Source: Eubacterium sp.
GTDB taxonomy: Bacteria; Bacillota; Clostridia; Lachnospirales; Lachnospiraceae
DNA: 36,435 nt
Assembly (NCBI GenBank): GCA_017634555.1
Contig: JAGBNF010000043.1
Span: 1 to 36,435 of the forward strand
Reading direction: 5' to 3'
How positions within the stretch are numbered: position 1 is the first letter of the stretch; the number at the start of each line of letters is the position of its first letter. A program made the translations under genes and the position numbers. Below the pieces are notes generated by a model that did no database searches, was not told the DNA's origin, and saw only the letters and a list, made by a program, of their open reading frames with translations. Shown piece after piece: positions 8,242 through 16,768 of this stretch.

Positions 8242-9790
8242 ACTCCAAGAACTCCTTCAGCTTACGTGAACGGCTTGGATGTCTCAGCTTTCTGAGAGCC
8301 TTTGCCTCTATCTGTCTGATACGCTCACGTGTTACGTTGAATTCCTTACCTACTTCTTCAAGTGTTCTTGAACGTCCGTCGTCAAGACCGAATCTGAGTC
8401 TGAGAACCTTCTGCTCTCTGTCTGTAAGTGTGCTGAGCACTTCTGAGATCTGCTCCTTAAGGATTGCAGATGCAGCAGCCTCTGAAGGTGCAGGTACTTC
8501 ATCATCCGGAAGGAAATCTCCAAGGTGGCTGTCTTCCTCTTCACCTATAGGTGTTTCAAGAGATACAGGCTCCTGTGATATCTTCTGGATCTCACGTACT
8601 CTGTCAACCGGCATATCCATCTCTTCAGCAATCTCTTCCGGACTCGGCTCTCTTCCGAGCTCCTGAAGAAGCTGTCTTGATACTCTTGTAAGCTTATTAA
8701 TAGTCTCAACCATGTGAACAGGGATACGGATAGTACGTGCCTGATCGGCGATGGCTCTTGTGATAGCCTGTCTGATCCACCATGTTGCATATGTTGAGAA
8801 CTTGAACCCCTTACGATAATCGAACTTCTCTACAGCCTTGATAAGACCCATATTTCCTTCCTGGATCAGATCAAGGAAAAGCATTCCTCTACCTACATAT
8901 CTTTTTGCGATGCTGACAACAAGACGACGGTTTGCTTCAGCAAGCTTCTTCTTAGCTTCCTCATCACCGCTTTCCATCTTAAGGGCAAGCTCGATTTCTT
9001 CGTCTGCCTCAAGAAGAGGGACCTTACCGATTTCCTTAAGGTACATACGAACAGGATCCTCTACGCTGACACCTTCCGGTACAGACATATCGATCTGCTC
9101 AAGATCTATCTCCTCCTCATCCTCAAGGAGAATATCAAGATCATCTATAGGAGGAAGATCATCCTCATCCTCTGTAATAACAAGTACATCTACTCCGTTA
9201 TTCTCGAAGAAATCAAGCGCTCTTGAGAAATAGTACGGAGCCATGAGCTGCTCGCTGCCCTTAAGGTATTCGATAAGCTCATCGTCCTGAATAACATTCT
9301 TTTTCTTTCTTGCGATCTCAAGGATCTCAGCCATCTTCTTATTGAAGAGCTCTTCTGTTTCAGGAGAAACATCTGCGTCCTCTGCTTCCTTGTTTACTTC
9401 CGGTTCAGCATTTTCGGCAGCTGCTGCTTCAGCAAGTAAACGATCAGCTTCCTTGGCAAGCTCAGCAGGAGACATCTCAGCCATCTTAGCTTCCTCTTCA
9501 GCCTTGGCAGCCTTCTTAGCTGCTGCTTTCCTTGCAGTCTTCTTTGCTGCAGCCTTTACTTCTGCAGAAACTTCTGTAACTTCTTCAGCCTTCTTGGCTG
9601 TCTTCTTTGCTGCAGGCTTCTTCTCTGCCTTCTTTGTTTCAGCCTTCTCAACTACAGCCTTTTCAGCTTCTTTCTTTACAGTCTTCTTAACTGTCTTCTT
9701 TTCTGCCTTTTCTTCACCACTAGTCTTCTTCACGTCAGATTTTTCCTCCACTTTCTTTGTGCTTTTCTTGTCAGTACCCTTAGTACTCAT
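8240..9790 (-). CDS. rpoD: Primary RNA polymerase sigma factor RpoD (SigA) with long Lys/Ala-rich N-terminus
   Basis: A 516-residue housekeeping sigma-70. Region 1.1 is about 145-205 and is followed by an acidic linker (206-235). Region 1.2 is at 243-277 ([17 protein letters not shown]). Region 2 is at 285-360, with the core-binding and -10 recognition segment [20 protein letters not shown]. Region 3 is about 361-440. Region 4 is about 445-516, with the [21 protein letters not shown]. Residues 1-125 are an unusual Lys/Ala/Glu-rich extension ([16 protein letters not shown]); clostridial RpoD is usually 350-400 residues. The start has GGGGAGG 8 bases upstream. It lies 18 bases after dnaG, the classic dnaG-rpoD operon. 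The stop codon overlaps a hairpin repeat by two bases. Confidence 0.98.
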   Translation of the reverse strand: MSTKGTDKKSTKKVEEKSDVKKTSGEEKAEKKTVKKTVKKEAEKAVVEKAETKKAEKKPAAKKTAKKAEEVTEVSAEVKAAAKKTARKAAAKKAAKAEEEAKMAEMSPAELAKEADRLLAEAAAAENAEPEVNKEAEDADVSPETEELFNKKMAEILEIARKKKNVIQDDELIEYLKGSEQLMAPYYFSRALDFFENNGVDVLVITEDEDDLPPIDDLDILLEDEEEIDLEQIDMSVPEGVSVEDPVRMYLKEIGKVPLLEADEEIELALKMESGDEEAKKKLAEANRRLVVSIAKRYVGRGMLFLDLIQEGNMGLIKAVEKFDYRKGFKFSTYATWWIRQAITRAIADQARTIRIPVHMVETINKLTRVSRQLLQELGREPSPEEIAEEMDMPVDRVREIQKISQEPVSLETPIGEEEDSHLGDFLPDDEVPAPSEAAASAILKEQISEVLSTLTDREQKVLRLRFGLDDGRSRTLEEVGKEFNVTRERIRQIEAKALRKLRHPSRSRKLKEFLE

Positions 9791-9808
9791 AATGTTTCCT
9801 CCCCACTC

Positions 9809-11575
9809 TTACCTTCTTACATTGATCATCAGGTTTCTTACCTGATTTTTCTTTCTTGCCAGTTCTATCTGGCTTCCCTTATTGTCCCTTTGTTCCTTCT
9901 CTATGTTGTTGATCTTGACCTTCCTTACTATATCAGTAAGCGCCCTGGACATAGCCTCAGGACCCGTATCAAAATCAAAGCTTCTCGTCATCATTGCGGT
10001 GACTCTTTCCTGAAGATCCGCATCCTCGAAGCCGTTCAGGATAGTTGCGGGATTAACCTCGCCCTTATCTCTGTACATATCGAAAACAGCCCGCGCGACC
10101 TCTCTCGTACCGGTTTCGGTGAAATCATTTTCATCCACTATTCCGTCGAGGGTTTTAAAAAGTTCCGTATCACTGATCATCAGAGACATCAGATATTCTT
10201 CCGCTTCAAGATAAGGATTCTTATCTTTTTTTCTTTCATTTATATATCTCTGTCCTGTATCAGCAGCAGGAGCTTCCTTCATTCCCGAAAGACCGATCTT
10301 CGTAACAAGCTTTTTCAGCTCATTCTGATCGCATCTGTATTTAGCCGCAACGGCTTCAACATAATTAATCCTTTCCGCCGGATCCTCAATGCCGGCCAGA
10401 ATAGCTGCAGCACCATGCATAAATTCGGTCTTCTCATCCGGATTCGACAGATTATACTTCTTATATATCTGGTCGATCTCGAATATCCTTCCCGGTATCG
10501 CATCCCTAATCCTGTCCTCATACGCTTCGGTACCGAGATTCTTAACGAATTCATCCGGATCCTTATATGGTTCAAGCGAGATTACTCTCTGCTTAATATC
10601 GTATTTCCTCAGAATCTCTATTGCTCTCAGAAGAGCCTTTCTTCCCGCATCGTCGTTATCATATGCAAGGAAAACCTCATCTGTGTACCTCTTTATCAGA
10701 TTCGCCTGAGCCTCGGTAAATGCGGTTCCCAGCGAAGCCACCGCATTGTCAAAGCCCGCCTGATGCTGAGCTATAACATCCATATAACCTTCACACAGAA
10801 TAATACCGCGGCGCTTCGATTTTCTCGCAAGGTTCATCGCGAAAAGATTTCTGCTCTTACTGAAAATGTCCGTCTCCTTCGTATTCACATACTTCGGAAG
10901 TCCGTCACCGATAACTCTTCCGCCAAAAGCGATTATCTTATCATTTATATCTGCAATAGGAACCATGACTCTGTTCCAGAAAACATCATGCGGTCCCTTC
11001 TTTTCGTCTATTTCTATAAGTCCGGCATCTCTTATGATCTCATCCTTAAACTCGCGTTTCTTCAGATATTTATAGAGATCATCACTATAGATTTCGGCAT
11101 ATCCGAGTCCGAATTTCTTTATGGTCTCGTCCGTATAGCCTCTTTCCTTATAATACTGATATGCTCTTCCTCCCGCCTCCGTCTTTGTAAGCAAAAAATG
11201 GAAATATGCGGCCGCGATCTTGTTTACTTCATACATCGTAGTCCTTCGATCCGCCTTTGCTCTGTCAGCAGGGGAAAGCTCTCTCTCAGGAAGTGTTATG
11301 CCTGCTCTTTTCGCCAGAAACTGTATAGCTTCGGGAAAGGTCAGATTCTCATACTTCATGATAAATGTATAAACATTTCCTCCGGCTCCGCATCCGAAGC
11401 AATGATACATCTGCTTCTCACGGCTTACCGTAAATGACGGAGTTTTCTCATTATGAAAAGGGCAGCAGCATTTATAGGAATTGCCTGCCTTCTTCAGACC
11501 TGCATACTCGGAAATGACATCAACTATATCATTGCGAACTCTTACTTCTTCAATTATCTCATCCGGATACAGCAA
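9809..11575 (-). CDS. dnaG: DNA primase
   Basis: A 588-residue primase that makes RNA primers at the replication fork with DnaB helicase. The zinc-binding domain ligands are C38, H41, C59 and C62 (CPFHNEKTPSF and YHCFGCGAGGN). The TOPRIM catalytic centre has EGYMDV (E262) and the acidic AYDNDDAG (around D306). The C-terminal third is the helicase-binding region. The start is a TTG at 11573-11575. It is supported by GGGAGG about 8 bases upstream and by the standard family beginning, M-x-Y-P-x-E-x-I-E-E-V. Just upstream an ATG is followed at once by TAA. It lies 21 bases after dgt and 18 before rpoD. Confidence 0.97.
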   Translation of the reverse strand: MLYPDEIIEEVRVRNDIVDVISEYAGLKKAGNSYKCCCPFHNEKTPSFTVSREKQMYHCFGCGAGGNVYTFIMKYENLTFPEAIQFLAKRAGITLPERELSPADRAKADRRTTMYEVNKIAAAYFHFLLTKTEAGGRAYQYYKERGYTDETIKKFGLGYAEIYSDDLYKYLKKREFKDEIIRDAGLIEIDEKKGPHDVFWNRVMVPIADINDKIIAFGGRVIGDGLPKYVNTKETDIFSKSRNLFAMNLARKSKRRGIILCEGYMDVIAQHQAGFDNAVASLGTAFTEAQANLIKRYTDEVFLAYDNDDAGRKALLRAIEILRKYDIKQRVISLEPYKDPDEFVKNLGTEAYEDRIRDAIPGRIFEIDQIYKKYNLSNPDEKTEFMHGAAAILAGIEDPAERINYVEAVAAKYRCDQNELKKLVTKIGLSGMKEAPAADTGQRYINERKKDKNPYLEAEEYLMSLMISDTELFKTLDGIVDENDFTETGTREVARAVFDMYRDKGEVNPATILNGFEDADLQERVTAMMTRSFDFDTGPEAMSRALTDIVRKVKINNIEKEQRDNKGSQIELARKKNQVRNLMINVRR

Positions 11576-11596
11576 ATTACATCCTCCCGATTATGA

Positions 11597-12604
11597 TCAA
11601 ACTATACTCCAACTGCGTGGGATATATAACTCCTGGAATTTCTCAACCGCGAAATTATCCGTCATACCTGCTATATAGTCGCATACAACAGTCACCTTAT
11701 CATCGCCCTCGTCAAGCATGAACTTGAATTCACCCGGCATTTCCTCCGGTCTTTCAAGAAAATATTCATATAAAATCTCAATAATCCTTGCAGCCTTTAC
11801 CTCTTCGGCTTTTACTACAGGATTTGTATACATTGAAGTAAATAGGAATTTCCTCATATCAACAAATGCATTCTTAATCTCATCCGACATATTCACTCTC
11901 GGTGAATCCATGGAATGCTCAACCACATCGCAGATTATGGTATTTATCCTGTCACTGGTACTGTGACCCAGCACGTTTGTACACTCTTTCGGAAGACTTT
12001 CTTCCGATAATACTCCTGCTCTGATACCATCATCTATATCGTGGTTTACATAAGCTATCTTATCAGACACTCTGACAATGTCACCTTCAAGTGTAGAAGG
12101 TGTCAGACTTGTCTTATGATTCAGTATTCCGTCACGAACTTCCCAGGTCAGATTAAGACCCTTTCCGTCCTTTTCTATTCTTTCAACCACACGGACACTC
12201 TGCTCATTATGCGCAAACAGTCTGCCGCTGCAGGAGGTAAGTGTTCTCTCTCCCACATGTCCGAATGGAGTATGTCCTATATCATGGGCAAGCGCTATTG
12301 CTTCTGCCAAGTCTTCATTCGCACTGATTGCCTTTGCAATAGTACGTGCGATCTGAGAAACTTCAAGAGTATGAGTGAGTCTGGTTCTGTAATGATCACC
12401 GTACGGAGCAAGGAAAACCTGTGTTTTATGTTTCATACGTCTGAAGGACTTGGAATGTATGATTCTGTCCCTGTCACGCTGATAGATAGTCCTGATATTG
12501 CTTTCCTCTTCAGGTACATCTCTGCCTCTCGACTCATCGCTTTTAGATGCGAATTTACTGAGTCTTTCATGCTCTTCCTTTTCAAATCTTTCTCTTAAAG
12601 TCAT
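11597..12604 (-). CDS. dgt: dGTP triphosphohydrolase-like HD protein
   Basis: A 335-residue HD-superfamily protein of the dGTPase family, which cuts dNTPs to deoxynucleoside and tripolyphosphate. Motifs include RMKHKTQVF, TRLTHTLEVSQIAR and the metal-binding pair in ALAHDIGHTPFGHVGE (H107, D108). VSDKIAYVNHDIDDG supplies the last conserved Asp. I start at ATG 12604 (MTLRERFEKEEHE) because AGAGGTGG lies directly upstream. The frame extends to an ATG at 12637 that lacks such a site and gives a sequence unlike the family. It is the first gene of the dnaG-rpoD operon, an arrangement common in Clostridia. Activity on dGTP specifically is inferred; some homologues prefer other dNTPs. Confidence 0.92.
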   Translation of the reverse strand: MTLRERFEKEEHERLSKFASKSDESRGRDVPEEESNIRTIYQRDRDRIIHSKSFRRMKHKTQVFLAPYGDHYRTRLTHTLEVSQIARTIAKAISANEDLAEAIALAHDIGHTPFGHVGERTLTSCSGRLFAHNEQSVRVVERIEKDGKGLNLTWEVRDGILNHKTSLTPSTLEGDIVRVSDKIAYVNHDIDDGIRAGVLSEESLPKECTNVLGHSTSDRINTIICDVVEHSMDSPRVNMSDEIKNAFVDMRKFLFTSMYTNPVVKAEEVKAARIIEILYEYFLERPEEMPGEFKFMLDEGDDKVTVVCDYIAGMTDNFAVEKFQELYIPRSWSIV

Positions 12605-12711
12605 ATGCCACCTCTTTCCCCAAAAAAGTGTCTCCATTTTAGTTATTCTACGTTAAGTGGAAAAATACTCTTTTTTTATAAATATTTTGGGTCGACAAAA
12701 TATTTTAAAAT

Positions 12712-12746
12712 AAGCGGAACTACTGCACCCTGCAGCAATTCCGCTT
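12712..12746 (-). terminator. Likely terminator of the lipoprotein gene
   Basis: AAGCGGAA and TTCCGCTT pair as an 8-bp stem around a 19-base loop that can itself pair (CTGCA/TGCAG). The minus-strand tail is AT-rich (ATTTTAAAATATTTT) rather than a clean T-run. It sits about 70 bases after the lipoprotein stop and before dgt. Nothing else gene-like is visible in 12605-12819. Confidence 0.55.
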
Positions 12747-12819
12747 TACATAATGCGAATTATAAGATAAATGTACTTTAGAATCCTTCATCATATCACG
12801 AGATAGATATCAGATATCA

Positions 12820-14469
12820 TCATTCAAATCGAACAAGCTCTCCTGTTACAGCATCAACAATAATATCCGCACTCTGACTGTAGTCATCCGTTGTAACACT
12901 GTATATCCATACAGGAATATACTTACTGTCATTCAATAAATAATACGAAAAATATACTTCATTTATCATTAACAGATTTCTCTCCGACAACCGTTCCGGA
13001 CATGCATCAGAACTCAATGCATTTTTCACAGCATCTTTAATCACACTGATATCAGCCAGATCTGCTTTCTCAACCTGTTCAATATCCAGCATCTGTATAA
13101 TATCCGCGCTAAATATCCCCTTACTTGTAACCTCAACAACACCGGAGTTTACTTCAATGCCGGAATTAAGCTTTCCTATTACACTGTTATTTTCATACGC
13201 TTCCTGAAATGCCGGGTTAAGATACATGGCGTAACCATCTACGGTATACCGAATCCCCCCTTTACTCATCTCATCAGTCGAAATGTATTTTGTAAAATCA
13301 AAAAGTATATTTTCAAGATCCTCGCTGCTCTGAGCATTGCCCGGATCATCCTGATTTGTCAGGATTTCAACACTTCTTGCCATCCAGTCACATATCGCAT
13401 CAACATCTTCATCTTCAAACTCCGGCGAGTAACCTACCACCGTGCGTAAATAATCTGAATCAGAAAAAATCACCATAGATATACCATCTGCATTTGATTC
13501 ACCGTCTGTAGTCAGGCTGTCAACAGATCCAATGAACGGGTCTGCTGTCATGCTATAGACTTTAAATCCATTTCCCAGATCAACCTCCGTATCTTTCATA
13601 TGTAGTTTTCCCGTCAAGAATTCTGTTATCTCGTTTTCGACCTCTTCTTCGCTCAGATCACAATTATTTGGCGTTGTATCTTTTCTTCCATAGAGATCCT
13701 GAGAATTTCTCAACATCACAGTACCGGTTGAAGACTCCCACTCCGGATAATAATCTTTTATATCAACAGGATGAAAAAATGTATATTTTACATTTCTAAC
13801 ATTATCATATGCTAATAGAAGACTAAATCTCTCACCATTATAATTTCCTTCATACATATGAATATGATACTTATCATTATCTGTCCATTTAAATTTTTCA
13901 TTTTCTGAAACGTTTGTGGATTGATAATTTGTCACAAACGATTTTGCAGACAGATCAGGAGCAGCTTTCTCATCCACGGCTCCTTTATCGTACTGTTCAA
14001 AATCAGCCATTAAACTCTTATACTTATTTATCAACGGAATATAGCTTGACCCATCAGAACATGATACAGATTCAAGTTTGGTATAATCCTTTCCGAAAAG
14101 CGCCTCAACAATATTTATTTCTTCTTGTCCAAAATCATCCACTCTAGAACAAGTATAAATCTTCACATCATCATTCAATATAGTCTGCTTACCTCGGATA
14201 GATGTCTTCACATTAAATCTATCCATTTGCAGATTATCATTCCAATCAAGATCAACGCTTACTGAGTATTCATCATCCTCATATATAGAATCGTTTTTTT
14301 CTTCTCTGTCATCGGAATTGTTCACCGATTCTTGTTCAGAATACTCCATTCCTCCATAATCTTCTATCTCATATCCTTCGTCCCCGCCTTTACCGCACCC
14401 GGACATTAACAATCCACTCAGCATCATGATAACTATCGACGTTTTTCTAAGCACCCCTGCATATCTCAT
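12820..14469 (-). CDS. Putative lipoprotein of unknown function
   Basis: A 549-residue exported protein. The N-terminus MRYAGVLRKTSIVIMMLSGL followed by LMSGC is a type II signal peptide, giving a lipid-modified Cys25. The mature part starts with a very acidic linker (about 26-75, with EQESVNNSDDREEKND). After it come two or more mixed alpha/beta domains with no motif I recognise. The C-terminus (about 480-549) is reminiscent of a PepSY-like fold (YIPVWIYSVTTDD, then SADIIVDAVTGELVRFE), but this is a weak impression. It is monocistronic: terminators lie on both sides and neither flanking gene is close. Base composition looks more AT-rich than its neighbours. The ribosome site is weak, so the start could be off by a few codons. 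Confidence 0.75.
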   Translation of the reverse strand: MRYAGVLRKTSIVIMMLSGLLMSGCGKGGDEGYEIEDYGGMEYSEQESVNNSDDREEKNDSIYEDDEYSVSVDLDWNDNLQMDRFNVKTSIRGKQTILNDDVKIYTCSRVDDFGQEEINIVEALFGKDYTKLESVSCSDGSSYIPLINKYKSLMADFEQYDKGAVDEKAAPDLSAKSFVTNYQSTNVSENEKFKWTDNDKYHIHMYEGNYNGERFSLLLAYDNVRNVKYTFFHPVDIKDYYPEWESSTGTVMLRNSQDLYGRKDTTPNNCDLSEEEVENEITEFLTGKLHMKDTEVDLGNGFKVYSMTADPFIGSVDSLTTDGESNADGISMVIFSDSDYLRTVVGYSPEFEDEDVDAICDWMARSVEILTNQDDPGNAQSSEDLENILFDFTKYISTDEMSKGGIRYTVDGYAMYLNPAFQEAYENNSVIGKLNSGIEVNSGVVEVTSKGIFSADIIQMLDIEQVEKADLADISVIKDAVKNALSSDACPERLSERNLLMINEVYFSYYLLNDSKYIPVWIYSVTTDDYSQSADIIVDAVTGELVRFE

Positions 14470-14515
14470 ATAAACACGTATCCAAACCTTTCATATATAA
14501 TAAATCATATTATCC

Positions 14516-14573
14516 GGTCTAATGCATCAATTCAGTCTAATGTATTAGACCTGTTTAATCTAACACATTAGAC
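14516..14573. promoter_or_regulatory. Candidate operator array: tandem TCTAATG palindromes
   Basis: GTCTAATGTATTAGAC (14535-14550) is a perfect inverted repeat with 7-bp arms. ATCTAACACATTAGAC (14558-14573) is a second, imperfect copy 23 bases away. A further half-site, GGTCTAATG, lies at 14516-14524. They fall directly upstream of the lipoprotein gene and overlap its best promoter match. The regulator is unknown. Confidence 0.55.
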
Positions 14574-14592
14574 CTTTCTAGTCAATACGTAT
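14564..14592 (-). promoter_or_regulatory. Candidate promoter of the lipoprotein gene
   Basis: On the minus strand TTGACT and TAGATT are separated by 17 bases. The second palindrome of the candidate operator covers the -10 side. The leader to the start at 14469 would be about 90 bases. A weaker alternative -10 (GATAAT/TATGAT) exists closer to the gene. Confidence 0.4.
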
Positions 14593-14630
14593 CTATATGT
14601 TTTAAATTGTCTCTGACTTCTTTTGGTGAA

Positions 14631-14672
14631 ATAAAAAAGCACATTGCTTTCATATCGTGAAAGCAATGTGCT
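14631..14672 (-). terminator. Intrinsic terminator of the sugar importer operon
   Basis: AGCACATTGCTTTC and GAAAGCAATGTGCT form a perfect 14-bp stem around a 7-base loop. The minus strand continues TTTTTTAT right after the stem. It lies about 30 bases past the stop of the last permease gene. Confidence 0.93.
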
Positions 14673-14702
14673 AAATGTATAAAATTCAGAATTATCTTAC
14701 GA

Positions 14703-15626
14703 TTAACTCTTAACACCACCGAGAGCAACTCCGGCGATGATGTATCTCGAAAGCATGAAGTAAACAACGATAAGCGGAAGAACTGTAAGTGTAAGTCCAA
14801 GGTAAATTGAACCGTACTCAGTCTTGTAAATATCACCTCTAAGAAGAGATACCATGATAGGCATTGTGTACTTTTCCTGCTTTGTGAGAAGTACGAGCGG
14901 TGTGAACAGGTTGTTCCAGCTACCAACGAAGCAGAAGATAGCCTGTGTAGCTATAGCCGGCTTCATAATAGGAAGAACAATTGTATTGAATATACGGAAC
15001 TCCTTAGCTCCGTCGATTCGTGCCGCCTCAACAATTTCCATCGACAACGTCGGATACAGATATTGTCGCATGTAGAATACTATGGCTGGTGCTGCTATAG
15101 CTGGGATAATAAGCATACTGAGCTTATTTGTAAGACCAAGCTTATATACCATCTGATAGAAACCGATCATAGTAACCTGTGCAGGAATCATCATAACTCC
15201 GACGATGAAGCTGAAGAATGCCTTCTTAAGCTTCCAGTCATATGCAACGATTGCATAAGCTGTGAGTGATGAGAAATATACATTCAACAGTGTTGAACCT
15301 GTTGAAATGATAATTGAATTCATAAATCCAACCATTGGCTGGAATGATTTTCCTGTAAGAATCTTAAAGTTGTTCATAAGATACTTAGAAGGAATAAGTG
15401 AAATCGCAGTCTGCTGAATCTCGTTGGTTGATCTTGTCGCATTAACCATCATGATCCAGAACGGGAGAATACTGAGTAATGCAAGAATGATACATACAAC
15501 ATGAATAACTATCTTCATTCCTGTATGTGACTTCTTATTAAACTTTTCCTGTGCATTCTCAAGAGCGATTCTATCATTTTCTATTTCTTCGGCAGTTCTC
15601 TTTAATGGTTCTGTCTTATCAGCCAT
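14703..15626 (-). CDS. Carbohydrate ABC transporter permease (CUT1, MalG-like)
   Basis: A 307-residue inner-membrane permease with six predicted helices, the first at about 38-60. The EAA loop that docks the ATPase is at about 200-220 (EAARIDGAKEFRIFNTIVLP), and the C-terminus AGVALGGVKS is typical of MalG-type subunits. It forms a heterodimeric channel with the permease encoded 3 bases upstream. A GGGAGG site lies about 10 bases before the start. No ATPase gene follows; a strong terminator does. CUT1 systems of this kind usually share one MsmK-type ATPase encoded elsewhere, so the missing subunit is not a sign of decay. The sugar cannot be deduced. Confidence 0.93.
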   Translation of the reverse strand: MADKTEPLKRTAEEIENDRIALENAQEKFNKKSHTGMKIVIHVVCIILALLSILPFWIMMVNATRSTNEIQQTAISLIPSKYLMNNFKILTGKSFQPMVGFMNSIIISTGSTLLNVYFSSLTAYAIVAYDWKLKKAFFSFIVGVMMIPAQVTMIGFYQMVYKLGLTNKLSMLIIPAIAAPAIVFYMRQYLYPTLSMEIVEAARIDGAKEFRIFNTIVLPIMKPAIATQAIFCFVGSWNNLFTPLVLLTKQEKYTMPIMVSLLRGDIYKTEYGSIYLGLTLTVLPLIVVYFMLSRYIIAGVALGGVKS

Positions 15627-15629
15627 CTG

Positions 15630-16625
15630 TTAGAATCCTCCCTTCGCTGCTTTTTTTGCGAGCTTAGCCTGCTGTTTAAGTCTCTTTGCTTCTGCCTTAC
15701 CATATCCGCCAGCATCTCTATCTCTCATGAGAATGAAGAGGAATGATGAACAGATCATGATAACGATGAACATGATCATTGAAGCAGCTGCTGCTCTGTT
15801 GTATAAGTAGCTTCCACTAAATGCCTGCTCATAGATATAAACACTTGTGGTCTTTGTTGCACTATCAGGACCACCGAGCAGGAAGAGCTTAGGGATATCA
15901 AACATGTTGAGACCACCGATCAAACTCGTTACAAGTGTGAAAAGCAAGATTGTTCGAATGTTAGGCAGAGTTACCTTAAAGAAGGTCTGGATCTTATTAG
16001 CTCCATCAACCTCTGCAGCATCGAAAATGTCAGGGCTGATACCCAGAATTCCCGATATAAGAATTAACATTGTATATCCGTACCACATCCAGAACTGGAT
16101 GAATGCCACGAGACCTTTTGCCCATTTCTTACTAAGCGGGAAGTTGAAAGGCTGACCTTGCGGCAGTATTCCTATCTTCATAAGTAAGTCGTTAACTGGG
16201 CTCTTTGGATAATCAAAGAATGATTTGAAAAGTATGGCTATGGTTGCTGCTGTTATGATGTTAGGCATGTAAAGCAGAACCTTGTAGATACCCTGACCTT
16301 TAATATTCCATCTTCTGTCTGTAAACCAAGCTGCAAGGAGCAGTGCAAGCAGAATCTGTGGTACAAAGTTGAGCAGCCATATAATTACAGTATTCTTAAA
16401 AGCAACCTTGAAGGAATTGCTTGTAAGGACAGTCCTGAAGTTTGCAAATGGATCATCCTTAAGAAAATGAATTGCCGGCGGAACAACTCCCTTCAAATCT
16501 GTAAAACCGATTACAGCAGTGTAAACAATTGGATAAAGCTGAAATACAAGGAAGGCCAAGACGAATGGGATGCTGAACAAATATCCGTATTTGCTATATC
16601 TGACAACTCCTTTTTTCTTCTTCAT
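15630..16625 (-). CDS. Carbohydrate ABC transporter permease (CUT1, MalF/LplB-like)
   Basis: A 331-residue membrane protein with six helices, the first at about 14-36 (YLFSIPFVLAFLVFQLYPIV). The EAA loop is at about 203-221 (AAEVDGANKIQTFFKVTLP). The C-terminus is a Lys/Ala-rich cytoplasmic tail (AKRLKQQAKLAKKAAKGGF). It is the first permease of the importer, between the binding protein and the second permease. I start at ATG 16625 (MKKKKGVVRYSKYGY) because GGAGG is 7 bases upstream. The frame runs open to 16706, but that part has no ribosome site and falls on the hairpin between this gene and the binding-protein gene. Confidence 0.93.
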   Translation of the reverse strand: MKKKKGVVRYSKYGYLFSIPFVLAFLVFQLYPIVYTAVIGFTDLKGVVPPAIHFLKDDPFANFRTVLTSNSFKVAFKNTVIIWLLNFVPQILLALLLAAWFTDRRWNIKGQGIYKVLLYMPNIITAATIAILFKSFFDYPKSPVNDLLMKIGILPQGQPFNFPLSKKWAKGLVAFIQFWMWYGYTMLILISGILGISPDIFDAAEVDGANKIQTFFKVTLPNIRTILLFTLVTSLIGGLNMFDIPKLFLLGGPDSATKTTSVYIYEQAFSGSYLYNRAAAASMIMFIVIMICSSFLFILMRDRDAGGYGKAEAKRLKQQAKLAKKAAKGGF

Positions 16626-16690
16626 TATGGAACCTCCGTACATTATTAGTGCTGATGCACCAGAAGTTTTTGTCCCTAATCGTGCAATCA

Positions 16691-16720
16691 GCAGATACCC
16701 CCGCAAGCGGAAGTATCTGC
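16691..16720 (-). promoter_or_regulatory. Stable hairpin between binding-protein and permease genes
   Basis: GCAGATAC and GTATCTGC flank CCGC/GCGG, and the four central bases supply the loop. As minus-strand RNA the remaining positions make U-G pairs, so the stem is almost continuous over 30 bases. No T-run follows, so it is more likely an mRNA-stabilising or attenuating structure than a full terminator. Such hairpins commonly keep binding protein above permease level. Confidence 0.6.
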
Positions 16721-16768
16721 CTTCTTAGCACGCTTGGTACTTTATACTTTATTTAAGTATTTCTAGAA

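Noticed and set aside
8104-8295. Small plus-strand open frame between trmK and rpoD
   Set aside because: It is composed of the hairpin repeats and runs into rpoD antisense; no ribosome site.
9342-9845. Plus-strand open frame rich in Ser/Ala/Phe
   Set aside because: It is the complement of the Lys/Ala-rich 5' part of rpoD; the composition explains it.
9890-11437. 515-codon open frame on the plus strand
   Set aside because: It lies entirely opposite dnaG, has no ribosome site and no family features. It arises from the codon pattern of the real gene.
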